A stretch of 14,991 nt of DNA from Acidobacteriota bacterium (GTDB lineage Bacteria > Acidobacteriota > Vicinamibacteria > Vicinamibacterales > JAFNAJ01), in contig JAFNAJ010000075.1 in assembly GCA_017860085.1 (NCBI GenBank), positions 1 through 14,991 on the forward strand, given 5' to 3'. The notes under the pieces are model-generated. The model did no database searches. It saw only the letters and a program-made list of their open reading frames with translations, and was not told where the DNA came from. The translations under genes and the position numbers were made by a program. Below are positions 1 to 6,587 of the stretch, piece by piece; positions within the stretch are counted from its first letter, which is position 1, and each line of letters starts with the position of its first letter.

Positions 1-900
1 GCACGCGCGGCCATGCGCGCCCGCGTCGAGGTCGACAACCGCATCACCAGTACCACCGACGCCAGGATCGACTCGCTGATCGGCACCGCCTCGCGGCTCC
101 GGGCCGAGTACCGCGTCCCGACAGCCCGCCAACGCGCACCGTTCTTCCAGGTCAACACCGAGCGGTTCGAGTTGCTGGCGGTGGACACGGGCGTGGCCAG
201 GCGCCTGGACCGCGCGCAGCAGCGCTGGCTCGAGGCGGCGCTCGAAGCCGCCCGGGGCAAGTTCATCATGGTCGTCCTCGGCCATCCGCTCTACGCGGGG
301 GGCCTTTACCAAACAGACGGACAGGACGACTTCGCCGCCATCCATCGCCTGCTGCGCGATCACGGCGTGCAGGTGGTGATGGCCGGCGACACACACGACC
401 TCGAGTACTACGTCGAGCGCCACGACACACCGGGCGGGCCGCAGACGCTGCGGCACTTCGTCAACGGAGGGGGCGGGGCCTACCTGAGCTTTGGCACGGC
501 GCTCTCGTGGCCGCGCGAGCCGGCGGCGTCAACGTGGGCGTTCTACCCCGGCCGAGCGCGAGTCGAGGCCAAGATCAACGCGGCGACACCTGGATGGAAG
601 TGGCCTCTCTGGTGGTGGACCAGGCAATTCGACGCCTGGCCATTCTCGGCCGAGTGGCTCTCGGCTGCCTTCGACTACAACGTGGCGCCGTTCTACCAGA
701 GCTTCGTCGAGGTGCGGGTGGAGCCCTCGCTCGGCCGCGTGCGGCTGCTGCCGTGGGGCGTGCACGGACGCCTGCGATGGGGCGACCTGCAGTCGTCTTC
801 CGACGTGATGCCGGCTGGACGATCGTCCCATGACCCCGTCGAATGGGTCATCCCGATGCCGCTCGGCGGCGACGCGCCAGCGCCGCCTGCCATGCGCTGA
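1..900 (+). CDS. Calcineurin-like metallophosphoesterase, C-terminal part (5' end cut by window)
   Basis: Probable metal-dependent phosphohydrolase of the calcineurin-like superfamily; the substrate is not readable. The frame is open from base 1, so the true start, with the N-terminal metal motifs (DxH, GDxxD, GNH[ED]), lies upstream. What remains (about 299 residues) shows the C-terminal motifs: a GHPLYAGG segment at about bases 280-303, matching the family GH(H)P block, and AGDTHDLEYY at about 382-411, in the place of the usual GH-D-H block. The second histidine pair is therefore slightly atypical. A glycine-rich NGGGGAYLSFG loop follows, then a tryptophan-rich region (WKWPLWWW) and a beta-rich tail. 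The ATG at 13 is internal and should not be taken as the start. The stop is TGA at 898-900. The plus-strand dipeptidase begins 47 bases downstream, possibly co-transcribed. The superfamily assignment is fairly secure; the specific function is unknown. Confidence 0.72.
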   Translation, partial: ARAAMRARVEVDNRITSTTDARIDSLIGTASRLRAEYRVPTARQRAPFFQVNTERFELLAVDTGVARRLDRAQQRWLEAALEAARGKFIMVVLGHPLYAGGLYQTDGQDDFAAIHRLLRDHGVQVVMAGDTHDLEYYVERHDTPGGPQTLRHFVNGGGGAYLSFGTALSWPREPAASTWAFYPGRARVEAKINAATPGWKWPLWWWTRQFDAWPFSAEWLSAAFDYNVAPFYQSFVEVRVEPSLGRVRLLPWGVHGRLRWGDLQSSSDVMPAGRSSHDPVEWVIPMPLGGDAPAPPAMR

Positions 901-947
901 GGTCCCTGGCGTTCCACCCGGTCACCATGCTGCTCACGAGGTTTCCG

Positions 948-2258
948 ATGCGACCTGCGTTCTCACTCCCCGTCGTCGTGCTGGTCTTCACAACAGCGGT
1001 CGGGTTCGCACAGCAAGGGTCGACGGATGACCCCATCGGCGCCCGGGCCCGCCGGCTGCACGCCGAGGCCATCGTGATCGACACGCACGTCGATACCACC
1101 AGCCGCCTGCTCGACCCTGCCTGGAGCTTCCTCGATCGGCACCAGCCGGCCGAGCGCGGCGCCGGCGGTCCGGGCGGACGATCGACGGGAAACGCGGTCG
1201 ATCTGCCCCGCATGCGCGAGGGTGGACTCGACGGCGCGTTCTTCTCGATCTTCATGTCGAATACCGTCACCGGACCGCAGGCCGTGAAACGGTCGTTGGA
1301 GCAGATCGACGCGGTGCGTGGCCTCGCCGTGCGCCATCCCGACACGATTGCGCTCGCGACGACCGCCGCCGAGGTGCGCGCCGCTCACGCGGCCGGCAAG
1401 ACCATTGCCCTGATGGGGATGGAAGGCGGCCACATGATCGACGACAGCCTCGCGGTGCTGCGCATGTACGCGGCGCTCGGCGTCCGGTACCTGACGCTCA
1501 CACATTCGGTGCACACGAACTGGGCCGACTCGTCGGGCGACGAGCTGCCGACGCACGACGGCCTCACCGCGTTTGGCAAGGATGTGGTGCGCGAGCTGAA
1601 CCGCCTCGGCGTCATGGTCGACGTCTCGCACGTCGCCGACAAGACCTTCTGGGACGCGCTCGACGTGAGCGTGGCGCCGCTTCTGGCGTCGCACTCGTCG
1701 TGTCGCGCCATTTCCGGTCACCCGCGAAACCTGAGCGACGAGATGATCAAGGCGCTGGCAGCCAAGGGCGGCGTCATCCAGATCAACTTCCTCGATGCCT
1801 ACCTCGATCACGACCTCTACCTGGCCCAGGAGGATCGGCGCAGGGAGCTGGCGCCGCTCCGCAAGGAACTCGAGCAGAAGTACCCCGGACCGGAGAATGG
1901 CGCCAGGCGCATGCAGGAGCTCCGGCGAGCGATGGCAGCCATGCCCGCCCTGCCCCGACCCTCGTGGGAGAAGATCGTCGAGCACATCGACCACGCGGTG
2001 AAGCTCGTGGGCGATGAACACGTGGGGCTCGGGTCGGACTTCGACGGCGCGTCGATGCCGATCGGGATGGAGGACGCGACCCAGTTGCCGAAGATCACCG
2101 AGGCGCTGGTTCGGAAGGGCTACACCGACCAGCAGGTCCGCAACATCCTCGGCGAGAACGTGCTTCGGCTGATGACGCGCGTCGAGCAGGTGGCGCGCGA
2201 GATGCAGGCCGAGGCAGTCAGGTCGTCGAGCCGGGCTCCTGGGGCCGTGGCGCGTTGA
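948..2258 (+). CDS. Exported membrane dipeptidase, peptidase family M19 (renal dipeptidase-like)
   Basis: Zinc dipeptidase expected to hydrolyse dipeptides (family members also take D-residues or beta-lactams) outside the cytoplasm. I chose ATG 948 (436 residues) because a GAGG at 938-941 lies 6 bases before it; ATG 927 in the same frame lacks a ribosome site. Residues 1-21 form a signal peptide ending near GFAQQ. The zinc ligands match family M19: HVD at 47-49, the E of GMEGG at 159, H228 in VDVSH and H249 in ASHSS. The 21-residue spacing of the last two equals that of human renal dipeptidase. GSDFDG and the C-terminal ILGENVLR helix are also typical. Length and motifs indicate an intact gene. 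Its 3' end overlaps the convergent 77-residue membrane protein gene by 41 bases. The family call is secure; the natural substrate is not known. Confidence 0.95.
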   Translation: MRPAFSLPVVVLVFTTAVGFAQQGSTDDPIGARARRLHAEAIVIDTHVDTTSRLLDPAWSFLDRHQPAERGAGGPGGRSTGNAVDLPRMREGGLDGAFFSIFMSNTVTGPQAVKRSLEQIDAVRGLAVRHPDTIALATTAAEVRAAHAAGKTIALMGMEGGHMIDDSLAVLRMYAALGVRYLTLTHSVHTNWADSSGDELPTHDGLTAFGKDVVRELNRLGVMVDVSHVADKTFWDALDVSVAPLLASHSSCRAISGHPRNLSDEMIKALAAKGGVIQINFLDAYLDHDLYLAQEDRRRELAPLRKELEQKYPGPENGARRMQELRRAMAAMPALPRPSWEKIVEHIDHAVKLVGDEHVGLGSDFDGASMPIGMEDATQLPKITEALVRKGYTDQQVRNILGENVLRLMTRVEQVAREMQAEAVRSSSRAPGAVAR

Positions 2259-2451
2259 GCCGCGCCGACCGCCGGGCGAACGCCAGCATGACCAGCCCGA
2301 AGGCCAGCAGGCACAGGCCCCACCACAGGTTGACGTTCACCCCGAGCGATCGCTGGTAGAGCGCACCGTCTGAAACGAGGCCGTAGCCGGCCAGCAGCGC
2401 GCCCAGCAGGGCAAACATCGCACCGATCGGCCATCGCAGGTCGTGCCCCAT
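2218..2451 (-). CDS. Small two-helix membrane protein downstream of the symporter
   Basis: A 77-residue protein with ATG at 2451-2449 and TGA at 2220-2218. It has two hydrophobic helices at about residues 8-26 and 41-59, separated by a short polar loop (SLGVNVNLWWG) and followed by a basic, proline-rich tail, so both ends probably lie in the cytoplasm. It starts 8 bases after the stop of the sodium:solute symporter, so it is almost surely co-transcribed and perhaps translationally coupled. I do not recognise a named family. Small two-helix partners are known for other symporters of this superfamily (the DUF4212 small subunit, and YhdT beside PanF), so an accessory-subunit role is a reasonable inference. 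The last 41 bases overlap the 3' end of the convergent dipeptidase gene. That the gene is real rests on position, start context and clean membrane topology. Confidence 0.75.
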   Translation of the reverse strand: MGHDLRWPIGAMFALLGALLAGYGLVSDGALYQRSLGVNVNLWWGLCLLAFGLVMLAFARRSARLNAPRPQEPGSTT

Positions 2452-2459
2452 GGTCGCTC

Positions 2460-4178
2460 CTACCAGAACACCAGGTTCAGCGCGAGGGTCAGCGCGAGCA
2501 CCGCGACGCCGATGGTCGCCGGGCGACGCCACCACGTCAGGTGGCCGTGCTCGGGCATCGGCGTCATCGCGTACACGAGCCCCCGCAGCTCGTCGTCGGA
2601 CTTCGTGCGCCGCGTCACGAGCGAGATCACGATCGTCGCGACGAAGCAGGCCGACCAGGCCCAGATGGCGGTCCAGAAATTCTGGGCCATCTCGCTCGGG
2701 TACTGGTGCAGCACGATCCCGAGCCAGCCGCCTTTGACGAGGGTGGCCGCGCCGACCGGGACCGTGAGGCCGTGGTGGAGCGCGGCGGCTCCCGTCCCGG
2801 TGAGCAGGCCGAGGAAGGCCCCGTGCCCGGTGGCACGCGTCCAGAACATCCCGAGCAGGAAGGTGGCAAACAGCGGCGCGTTCACGAAGGCGAACACGAG
2901 CTGCAGCAGGTCCATGATGTTGTTGAAGGCCGCCGCCAGGTACGCGGCGCCCACGCTGAGCGCGATGCCGCCCACGGTGGCGATCCGCCCCATCCGGAGG
3001 TAGTGCCGGTCGCTTTCGTTCGGGCGCACGTAGCTCTGGTAGAGGTCGTACGTCCACACCGTGTTGAACGCCGTGACATTGCCGGCCATGCCCGACATGA
3101 ACGACGCCATCAGCGCCGTGAGCCCCAACCCCAGCAGCCCTGACGGGTAGTAGTGGATCAGCATCAGCGGGATGGCGAGGTCGTACGTGTGCGTGCCGTC
3201 GGCCCTCGTCGGGAGCGCAAAGCCGGTGGCGCCTGCCTGGTGCGTCAACGCCATGGCGATCATGCCGGGCAGGATGACCAGGGCGGGAAACAGCATCTTC
3301 GGCACGGCCGCAATGAGCGGCGTGCGCTGCGCGGCCTCCATCGACTTGGCGGCCATCGCGCGCTGCACCACGAGGAAGTCGGTGCACCAGTAGCCGAACG
3401 ACAGCACGAACCCGAGGCCCATTGCCATGCCGAACCACTCGACCCCCATCGGGTTCGCCGACGCGCTGCCGAGGTGCGACCACGAGTTGGTCCACGCGCC
3501 TGCCGCGTACCCCTGCTCGGTGGCCACGGCGCCGAGCCTGCTCGTCAGGCCGTCCCACCCGCCCACGTCCATCAAGCCGAGGGTCACGAGCGGGACGAAC
3601 CCGAGCACGATGAGGAAGAACTGCAGGACCTCGTTGTAGATGGCCGAGGTCAGGCCGCCGAGCACGATGTACGCGAGCACGATGACCGCCGAGACGAGGA
3701 CGCTCACGTCGAAGTCCCAGCCGAGCAGGGTCGCCAGCAGCAGCCCCATCGCGTACATGGAGATCCCCGACGAGAAGATCGTCATGGCCGCGAACGAGAC
3801 TGCGTTGAAGGCCCTCGTCTTCTCGTCGAAGCGCAGCTTCAGGTACTCCGGCACCGACCGTGCGCGCGAGCCGTAGTAGAACGGCATCATGAACAGCCCG
3901 ACGAACACCATCGCCGGGATCGCGCCCACCCAGTAGAAGTGGCTCGTCATGATGCCGTACTTCGCGCCGGACGCCCCCATGCCGATCACTTCCTGGGCGC
4001 CGAGGTTCGCCGAGAGGAACGCGAGGCCCGAGATCCAGGCCGGCAGCGACCGGCCCGAGAGGAAGAAGTCCTCGCTCGACCGCATGTCGCGGCGCAGGAT
4101 CCACCCGATGCCCAGCACGAAGAGAAAGTAGACGCCAATCACGGCGTAGTCGATGAGCGCAAGCCCAGCGGTTGGCAT
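2460..4178 (-). CDS. Sodium:solute symporter (SSS family), SGLT-like
   Basis: Inner-membrane secondary transporter of 572 residues, expected to couple sodium entry to uptake of a small organic solute. ATG at 4178-4176 is preceded by GGGAG (minus strand of 4187-4191) at 8-base spacing. The N-terminal motif EDFFLSGRSLPAWISGLAFLSANLGAQE (about residues 36-63) is the family's first-helix signature. Around 13-14 hydrophobic helices can be traced, with an extracellular loop carrying the WTNSWSHLGSASANPMG segment and a long C-terminal cytoplasmic stretch (RRTKSDDELRGLVYAMTP) before a last helix. The sequence resembles the sugar/inositol branch more than the proline (PutP) branch, but the substrate cannot be fixed from sequence. 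It lies 19 bases after a small CxxC/CxxH protein gene and 8 bases before a two-helix protein gene, forming a tight three-gene unit. Confidence 0.93.
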   Translation of the reverse strand: MPTAGLALIDYAVIGVYFLFVLGIGWILRRDMRSSEDFFLSGRSLPAWISGLAFLSANLGAQEVIGMGASGAKYGIMTSHFYWVGAIPAMVFVGLFMMPFYYGSRARSVPEYLKLRFDEKTRAFNAVSFAAMTIFSSGISMYAMGLLLATLLGWDFDVSVLVSAVIVLAYIVLGGLTSAIYNEVLQFFLIVLGFVPLVTLGLMDVGGWDGLTSRLGAVATEQGYAAGAWTNSWSHLGSASANPMGVEWFGMAMGLGFVLSFGYWCTDFLVVQRAMAAKSMEAAQRTPLIAAVPKMLFPALVILPGMIAMALTHQAGATGFALPTRADGTHTYDLAIPLMLIHYYPSGLLGLGLTALMASFMSGMAGNVTAFNTVWTYDLYQSYVRPNESDRHYLRMGRIATVGGIALSVGAAYLAAAFNNIMDLLQLVFAFVNAPLFATFLLGMFWTRATGHGAFLGLLTGTGAAALHHGLTVPVGAATLVKGGWLGIVLHQYPSEMAQNFWTAIWAWSACFVATIVISLVTRRTKSDDELRGLVYAMTPMPEHGHLTWWRRPATIGVAVLALTLALNLVFW

Positions 4179-4197
4179 CGCGATCGCTCCCGTCTGC

Positions 4198-4398
4198 TCA
4201 GTCGTGATGCTCGGCTGGTTCGAGGCGCTCGGCGCCCGGCAGCGTGCCAGTCAAGCGAGCCGGATCGTGAATGAGGATCGGCAGGTGCTGCGGGCAGATC
4301 CAGTAAGGCTTGTCGAGGTACTCCAGCCGAATGAGGGGGGTGTCGTGGCTGCCACGCTGGCACGCAAGGCAGCGCGCGTCGCTGGGGGTCGTGGGCAT
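4198..4398 (-). CDS. Small CxxC...CxxH protein, putative zinc-binding
   Basis: A 66-residue soluble protein with ATG at 4398-4396 and TGA at 4200-4198. It contains C10-x2-C13 and C35-x2-H38 (CLAC and CPQH), a spacing suited to one tetrahedral zinc site, and conserved-looking aromatic and charged segments between them (LIRLEYLDKPYWIC). I do not recognise a named family. The gene sits 19 bases before the sodium symporter in the same orientation, so it is most likely part of that transport operon; a regulatory or assembly role is only a guess. No Shine-Dalgarno sequence precedes the ATG. Instead a -10-like TACTAT (minus strand of 4413-4408) ends 9 bases before it, suggesting a leaderless message. 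The paired Cys/Cys and Cys/His motifs argue for a real gene. Confidence 0.7.
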   Translation of the reverse strand: MPTTPSDARCLACQRGSHDTPLIRLEYLDKPYWICPQHLPILIHDPARLTGTLPGAERLEPAEHHD

Positions 4399-4407
4399 GG
4401 CGAGATG

Positions 4408-4413
4408 ATAGTA
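4408..4413 (-). promoter_or_regulatory. Candidate -10 box for leaderless start of the CxxC/CxxH protein gene
   Basis: On the minus strand the hexamer TACTAT ends 9 bases before the ATG of the small CxxC/CxxH gene, and no ribosome-binding sequence intervenes. Transcription would start at or within a few bases of the start codon. No good -35 element is seen 16-18 bases upstream, so this is a weak call. Confidence 0.3.
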
Positions 4414-4490
4414 GATGGGTTGGCGCGCAGTAAACGCCGACAGCGACGCGATGCCAGTCGGCCGACCAGTCTGTCGGTTGCCGTCTCGTC

Positions 4491-4672
4491 TCAGTCACTG
4501 CGGGGATAGCAGCCCAGGACCCGCACGAACTCCGACAGCTCGTCCAGGTGGCGCAGGGCGTTGCGCACGGCCTGGTCGTCCACGTGGCCCAGAAAGTCCA
4601 GGTAGAAGAGGTACTCCCACCGGCGTCCCCTGAAGGGGCGCGACTCGATCTTCGTCAGGTCGAGGTCGCGGA
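4491..4672 (-). pseudogene. pheA: Detached C-terminal ACT-domain remnant of pheA (other reading frame)
   Basis: In the frame ending with TGA at 4493-4491, the minus strand reads LRDLDLTKIESRP, then WEYLFYLDFLGH and a tail ending VLGCYPRSD. This is the unmistakable C-terminal half of a bacterial PheA ACT domain, including the ESRP effector-binding motif (codons at 4646-4635) and the terminal GCYP motif. It joins the main pheA frame at about 4672. From AT (4674-4672) to ESRP only 25 bases remain, where E. coli PheA has about 24 residues. There is no start codon or ribosome site of its own. The strong conservation of this remnant shows that the break is recent or an artefact. Confidence 0.82.
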
Positions 4673-5289
4673 GTCGCAAACACCAGCGAAGTCTTCCACC
4701 CGCGACGGGGACGGGTGGGCGCATCCTCCGGCATCTTGTGCCGCAGCAGGAAGAACCGCGTGAAGTTCTCGCGATCGTCCTCGATCGACCGCTGCAGGAT
4801 CCGGCATCCGTAGATCTCCGCGGCCAACGCCGACGCGATGGCAGCACCCCCATCTGGCCGTTGCTCCACCAGCATCTTCACGCTGCCCGCCGTGTCGTAG
4901 AAGGGCACTTGTTCGAGTCGCCGGTGGCGATCGAAGAAGTCGCGACACTGGCCGAGCGCAACCGGGTGCGAGAAGACGCGCGTCACCCGGCGAAAGCGCA
5001 CACCCGGCAGGGCCACGAGGTTGTGCACGATGCGGAGGCTGGTCTCGGCGACAATCGGCAGCCCGAACCGGAGCAGGTGGTCGTAGTTCTCGTGCACGCT
5101 GCCGTGCAGGGTGTTCTCGATGGGAATCACCGCGCCGTCGACCTGGCCGTCCGCGAGTCGTCGAAACGCCTGCTCGAACGTGGCGCACGGGACGACCTCG
5201 ACCCCTCGGGCGAGCATCTGCCGAATGGCCAGGTGGCTGAACGCCCCAGGCTCGCCCTGGAACGCGATGCGGTCACGCGCGCGCGTCAC
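4495..5289 (-). CDS. pheA: Prephenate dehydratase with intact catalytic domain and frameshifted ACT domain
   Basis: Converts prephenate to phenylpyruvate in phenylalanine synthesis, in the cytoplasm. GTG start at 5289-5287, with a GGAGGGGAG ribosome site about 8 bases upstream (minus strand). The catalytic domain (about residues 7-185) is complete: GEPGAFSHLA, IPIENTLHGSVHENYDHLL, FSHPVALGQC and the catalytic TRF at 177-179. The ACT domain starts normally with KTSLVFAT (199-206), then the frame changes at about base 4672 and the tail to the TGA at 4497-4495 is a proline/arginine-rich out-of-frame read. The lost ACT remainder is intact in the next frame (4672-4491). Compared with E. coli PheA from memory, about 47 bases including the GAL(V) phenylalanine-binding loop are missing. 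So the gene is a pseudogene, a feedback-insensitive enzyme with a junk tail, or an assembly error. It starts 24 bases after the MFS gene stop. Confidence 0.88.
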   Translation of the reverse strand: MTRARDRIAFQGEPGAFSHLAIRQMLARGVEVVPCATFEQAFRRLADGQVDGAVIPIENTLHGSVHENYDHLLRFGLPIVAETSLRIVHNLVALPGVRFRRVTRVFSHPVALGQCRDFFDRHRRLEQVPFYDTAGSVKMLVEQRPDGGAAIASALAAEIYGCRILQRSIEDDRENFTRFFLLRHKMPEDAPTRPRRGWKTSLVFATPRPRPDEDRVAPLQGTPVGVPLLPGLSGPRGRPGRAQRPAPPGRAVGVRAGPGLLSPQ

Positions 5290-5313
5290 GTCGTCGGCTC
5301 CCCTCCGGCCGGC

Positions 5314-6552
5314 TCAGGCCAACTCGCGGCCACGCGTCTCGGGTATCCACACCCACGTCACGGCAGCCAGCACGAACGAGACGGCCGTCGTCGAGAGTGC
5401 CACGTCGAAGCCACGCGTGTCAGCCAGGGATCCCACCACGAACGGCGCCACGGCGCTGGCGATGCGGCCGATGTTGTAGGTGAGGCCTTGCGCGGTGGCG
5501 CGGATGGCCGTCGGGTAGATCTCGGCTGTCACGGCGCCAAACCCACTGAAGTAGCCGGTCCCGAAGAACGCCACGAACGGCCCGAGCAGGAGCAGCACGA
5601 CCGGGGATCGCGTGCCGGCATAGGCCAGCACGAGCGCAGCCGCGGTCGCGAGGTACACCACATAGGTCCGCTTGCGCCCCAGGGCGTCGCTGACGAATCC
5701 GAAGGTGACGTAGCCGAACCACATCCCGATCTGCATGACCACGATGAAGATCGACATCACCTCGGCGCTCAGGCCGACGCCACCCTTCGAGGCAGGTAGC
5801 GAGAGGTAGGCCGGGATCCAGAGATTGAACCCCCACCAGGCGAACATGGTGCAGCCGTTCATGACGGTGACGGCCACCGTGAAGCGGAGCAGCCCGGGCC
5901 CGAAGATGGCGCGAAGGCCTGCCGCGCGGGGCTGACCGACGGCCCGCGTCCGTTCCCAGATCTGGGGCTCGGACACTCGGCGTCGAATCCACCACGTGAA
6001 CAGTGCCGGCAGCACGCCGACGAAGAAGACCGCGCGCCAGCCGAACCGCGGCAGCACGATCAAGGTCACAAGGGCCGCGAGCCCGTACCCCACGGCCCAA
6101 CTGCTCTGCACGAGCCCGAGGGCCTTGCCGCGGTGCTTCGCCGGCCACGTTTCCGAGACGAGGGCCGCACCGCTCGCCCACTCGCCTCCCATCCCGAGGC
6201 CGAGCAGCACGCGAAACGCGGCCAACTGCAGGACCGTCTGCGCCAGTCCGCACGCGAACGTGAACACCGAGTAGATGAGGATGCTCGCCATCAGGGCGCG
6301 CGTTCGGCCGAATCGATCGGCCACGATTCCGAAGATGACGCCGCCCACGGCCGAGGCCACGAGCGTGAGCGACCCGAGCAGGCCCGCCGTGCTCTTTGCC
6401 ATCCCCAGGTCGCTCATCAGCGATGCCAGGACGAGCGCGTAGAGCATCACGTCGAACGCGTCGAGCATCCACCCCAGCGAGGCGGCGACGAGCGCGCGCC
6501 GCGCCTCAGGAGTGGCGTCGTGCCAGAACGAGAACAGCCGGCTCTCAGCCAT
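5314..6552 (-). CDS. Major facilitator superfamily (MFS) transporter
   Basis: Twelve-helix secondary transporter of about 412 residues, using ATG at 6552-6550; an in-frame GTG at 6579 would add nine residues but has no ribosome site. Helix 1 carries the acidic DAFD (31-34) typical of the organic-acid branch of the superfamily. Motif A is seen as GIVADRFGRTR (75-85), motif B as FRVLLGLGMGGEW (about 113-125), and the second-half repeat of motif A as GFVSDALGRKR. The layout resembles metabolite:proton symporters for aromatic or sugar acids, but the substrate is unknown. It begins 35 bases after the hyuB stop and ends 24 bases before the pheA start, so it is very likely co-transcribed with both. 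From context it could import a substrate of HyuAB or export a product. Confidence 0.9.
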   Translation of the reverse strand: MAESRLFSFWHDATPEARRALVAASLGWMLDAFDVMLYALVLASLMSDLGMAKSTAGLLGSLTLVASAVGGVIFGIVADRFGRTRALMASILIYSVFTFACGLAQTVLQLAAFRVLLGLGMGGEWASGAALVSETWPAKHRGKALGLVQSSWAVGYGLAALVTLIVLPRFGWRAVFFVGVLPALFTWWIRRRVSEPQIWERTRAVGQPRAAGLRAIFGPGLLRFTVAVTVMNGCTMFAWWGFNLWIPAYLSLPASKGGVGLSAEVMSIFIVVMQIGMWFGYVTFGFVSDALGRKRTYVVYLATAAALVLAYAGTRSPVVLLLLGPFVAFFGTGYFSGFGAVTAEIYPTAIRATAQGLTYNIGRIASAVAPFVVGSLADTRGFDVALSTTAVSFVLAAVTWVWIPETRGRELA

Positions 6553-6587
6553 CGGCTCTCGACATTCAGCCCTCGGCACGCAGGTGA

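Noticed and set aside
963..2021. Minus-strand open frame opposite the M19 dipeptidase
   Set aside because: Antisense shadow; no ribosome site and no recognisable motif, while the plus strand has all the M19 zinc ligands.
2452..4104. Long minus-strand open frame running through the symporter gene in another frame and into the two-helix protein
   Set aside because: Its arginine/alanine/histidine-rich composition is that of an out-of-frame read of GC-rich DNA. Only the last 77 codons, from ATG 2451, make sense as a membrane protein.
3153..4274. Plus-strand open frame opposite the symporter
   Set aside because: Charged, low-complexity antisense shadow of a clear 13-14 helix transporter.
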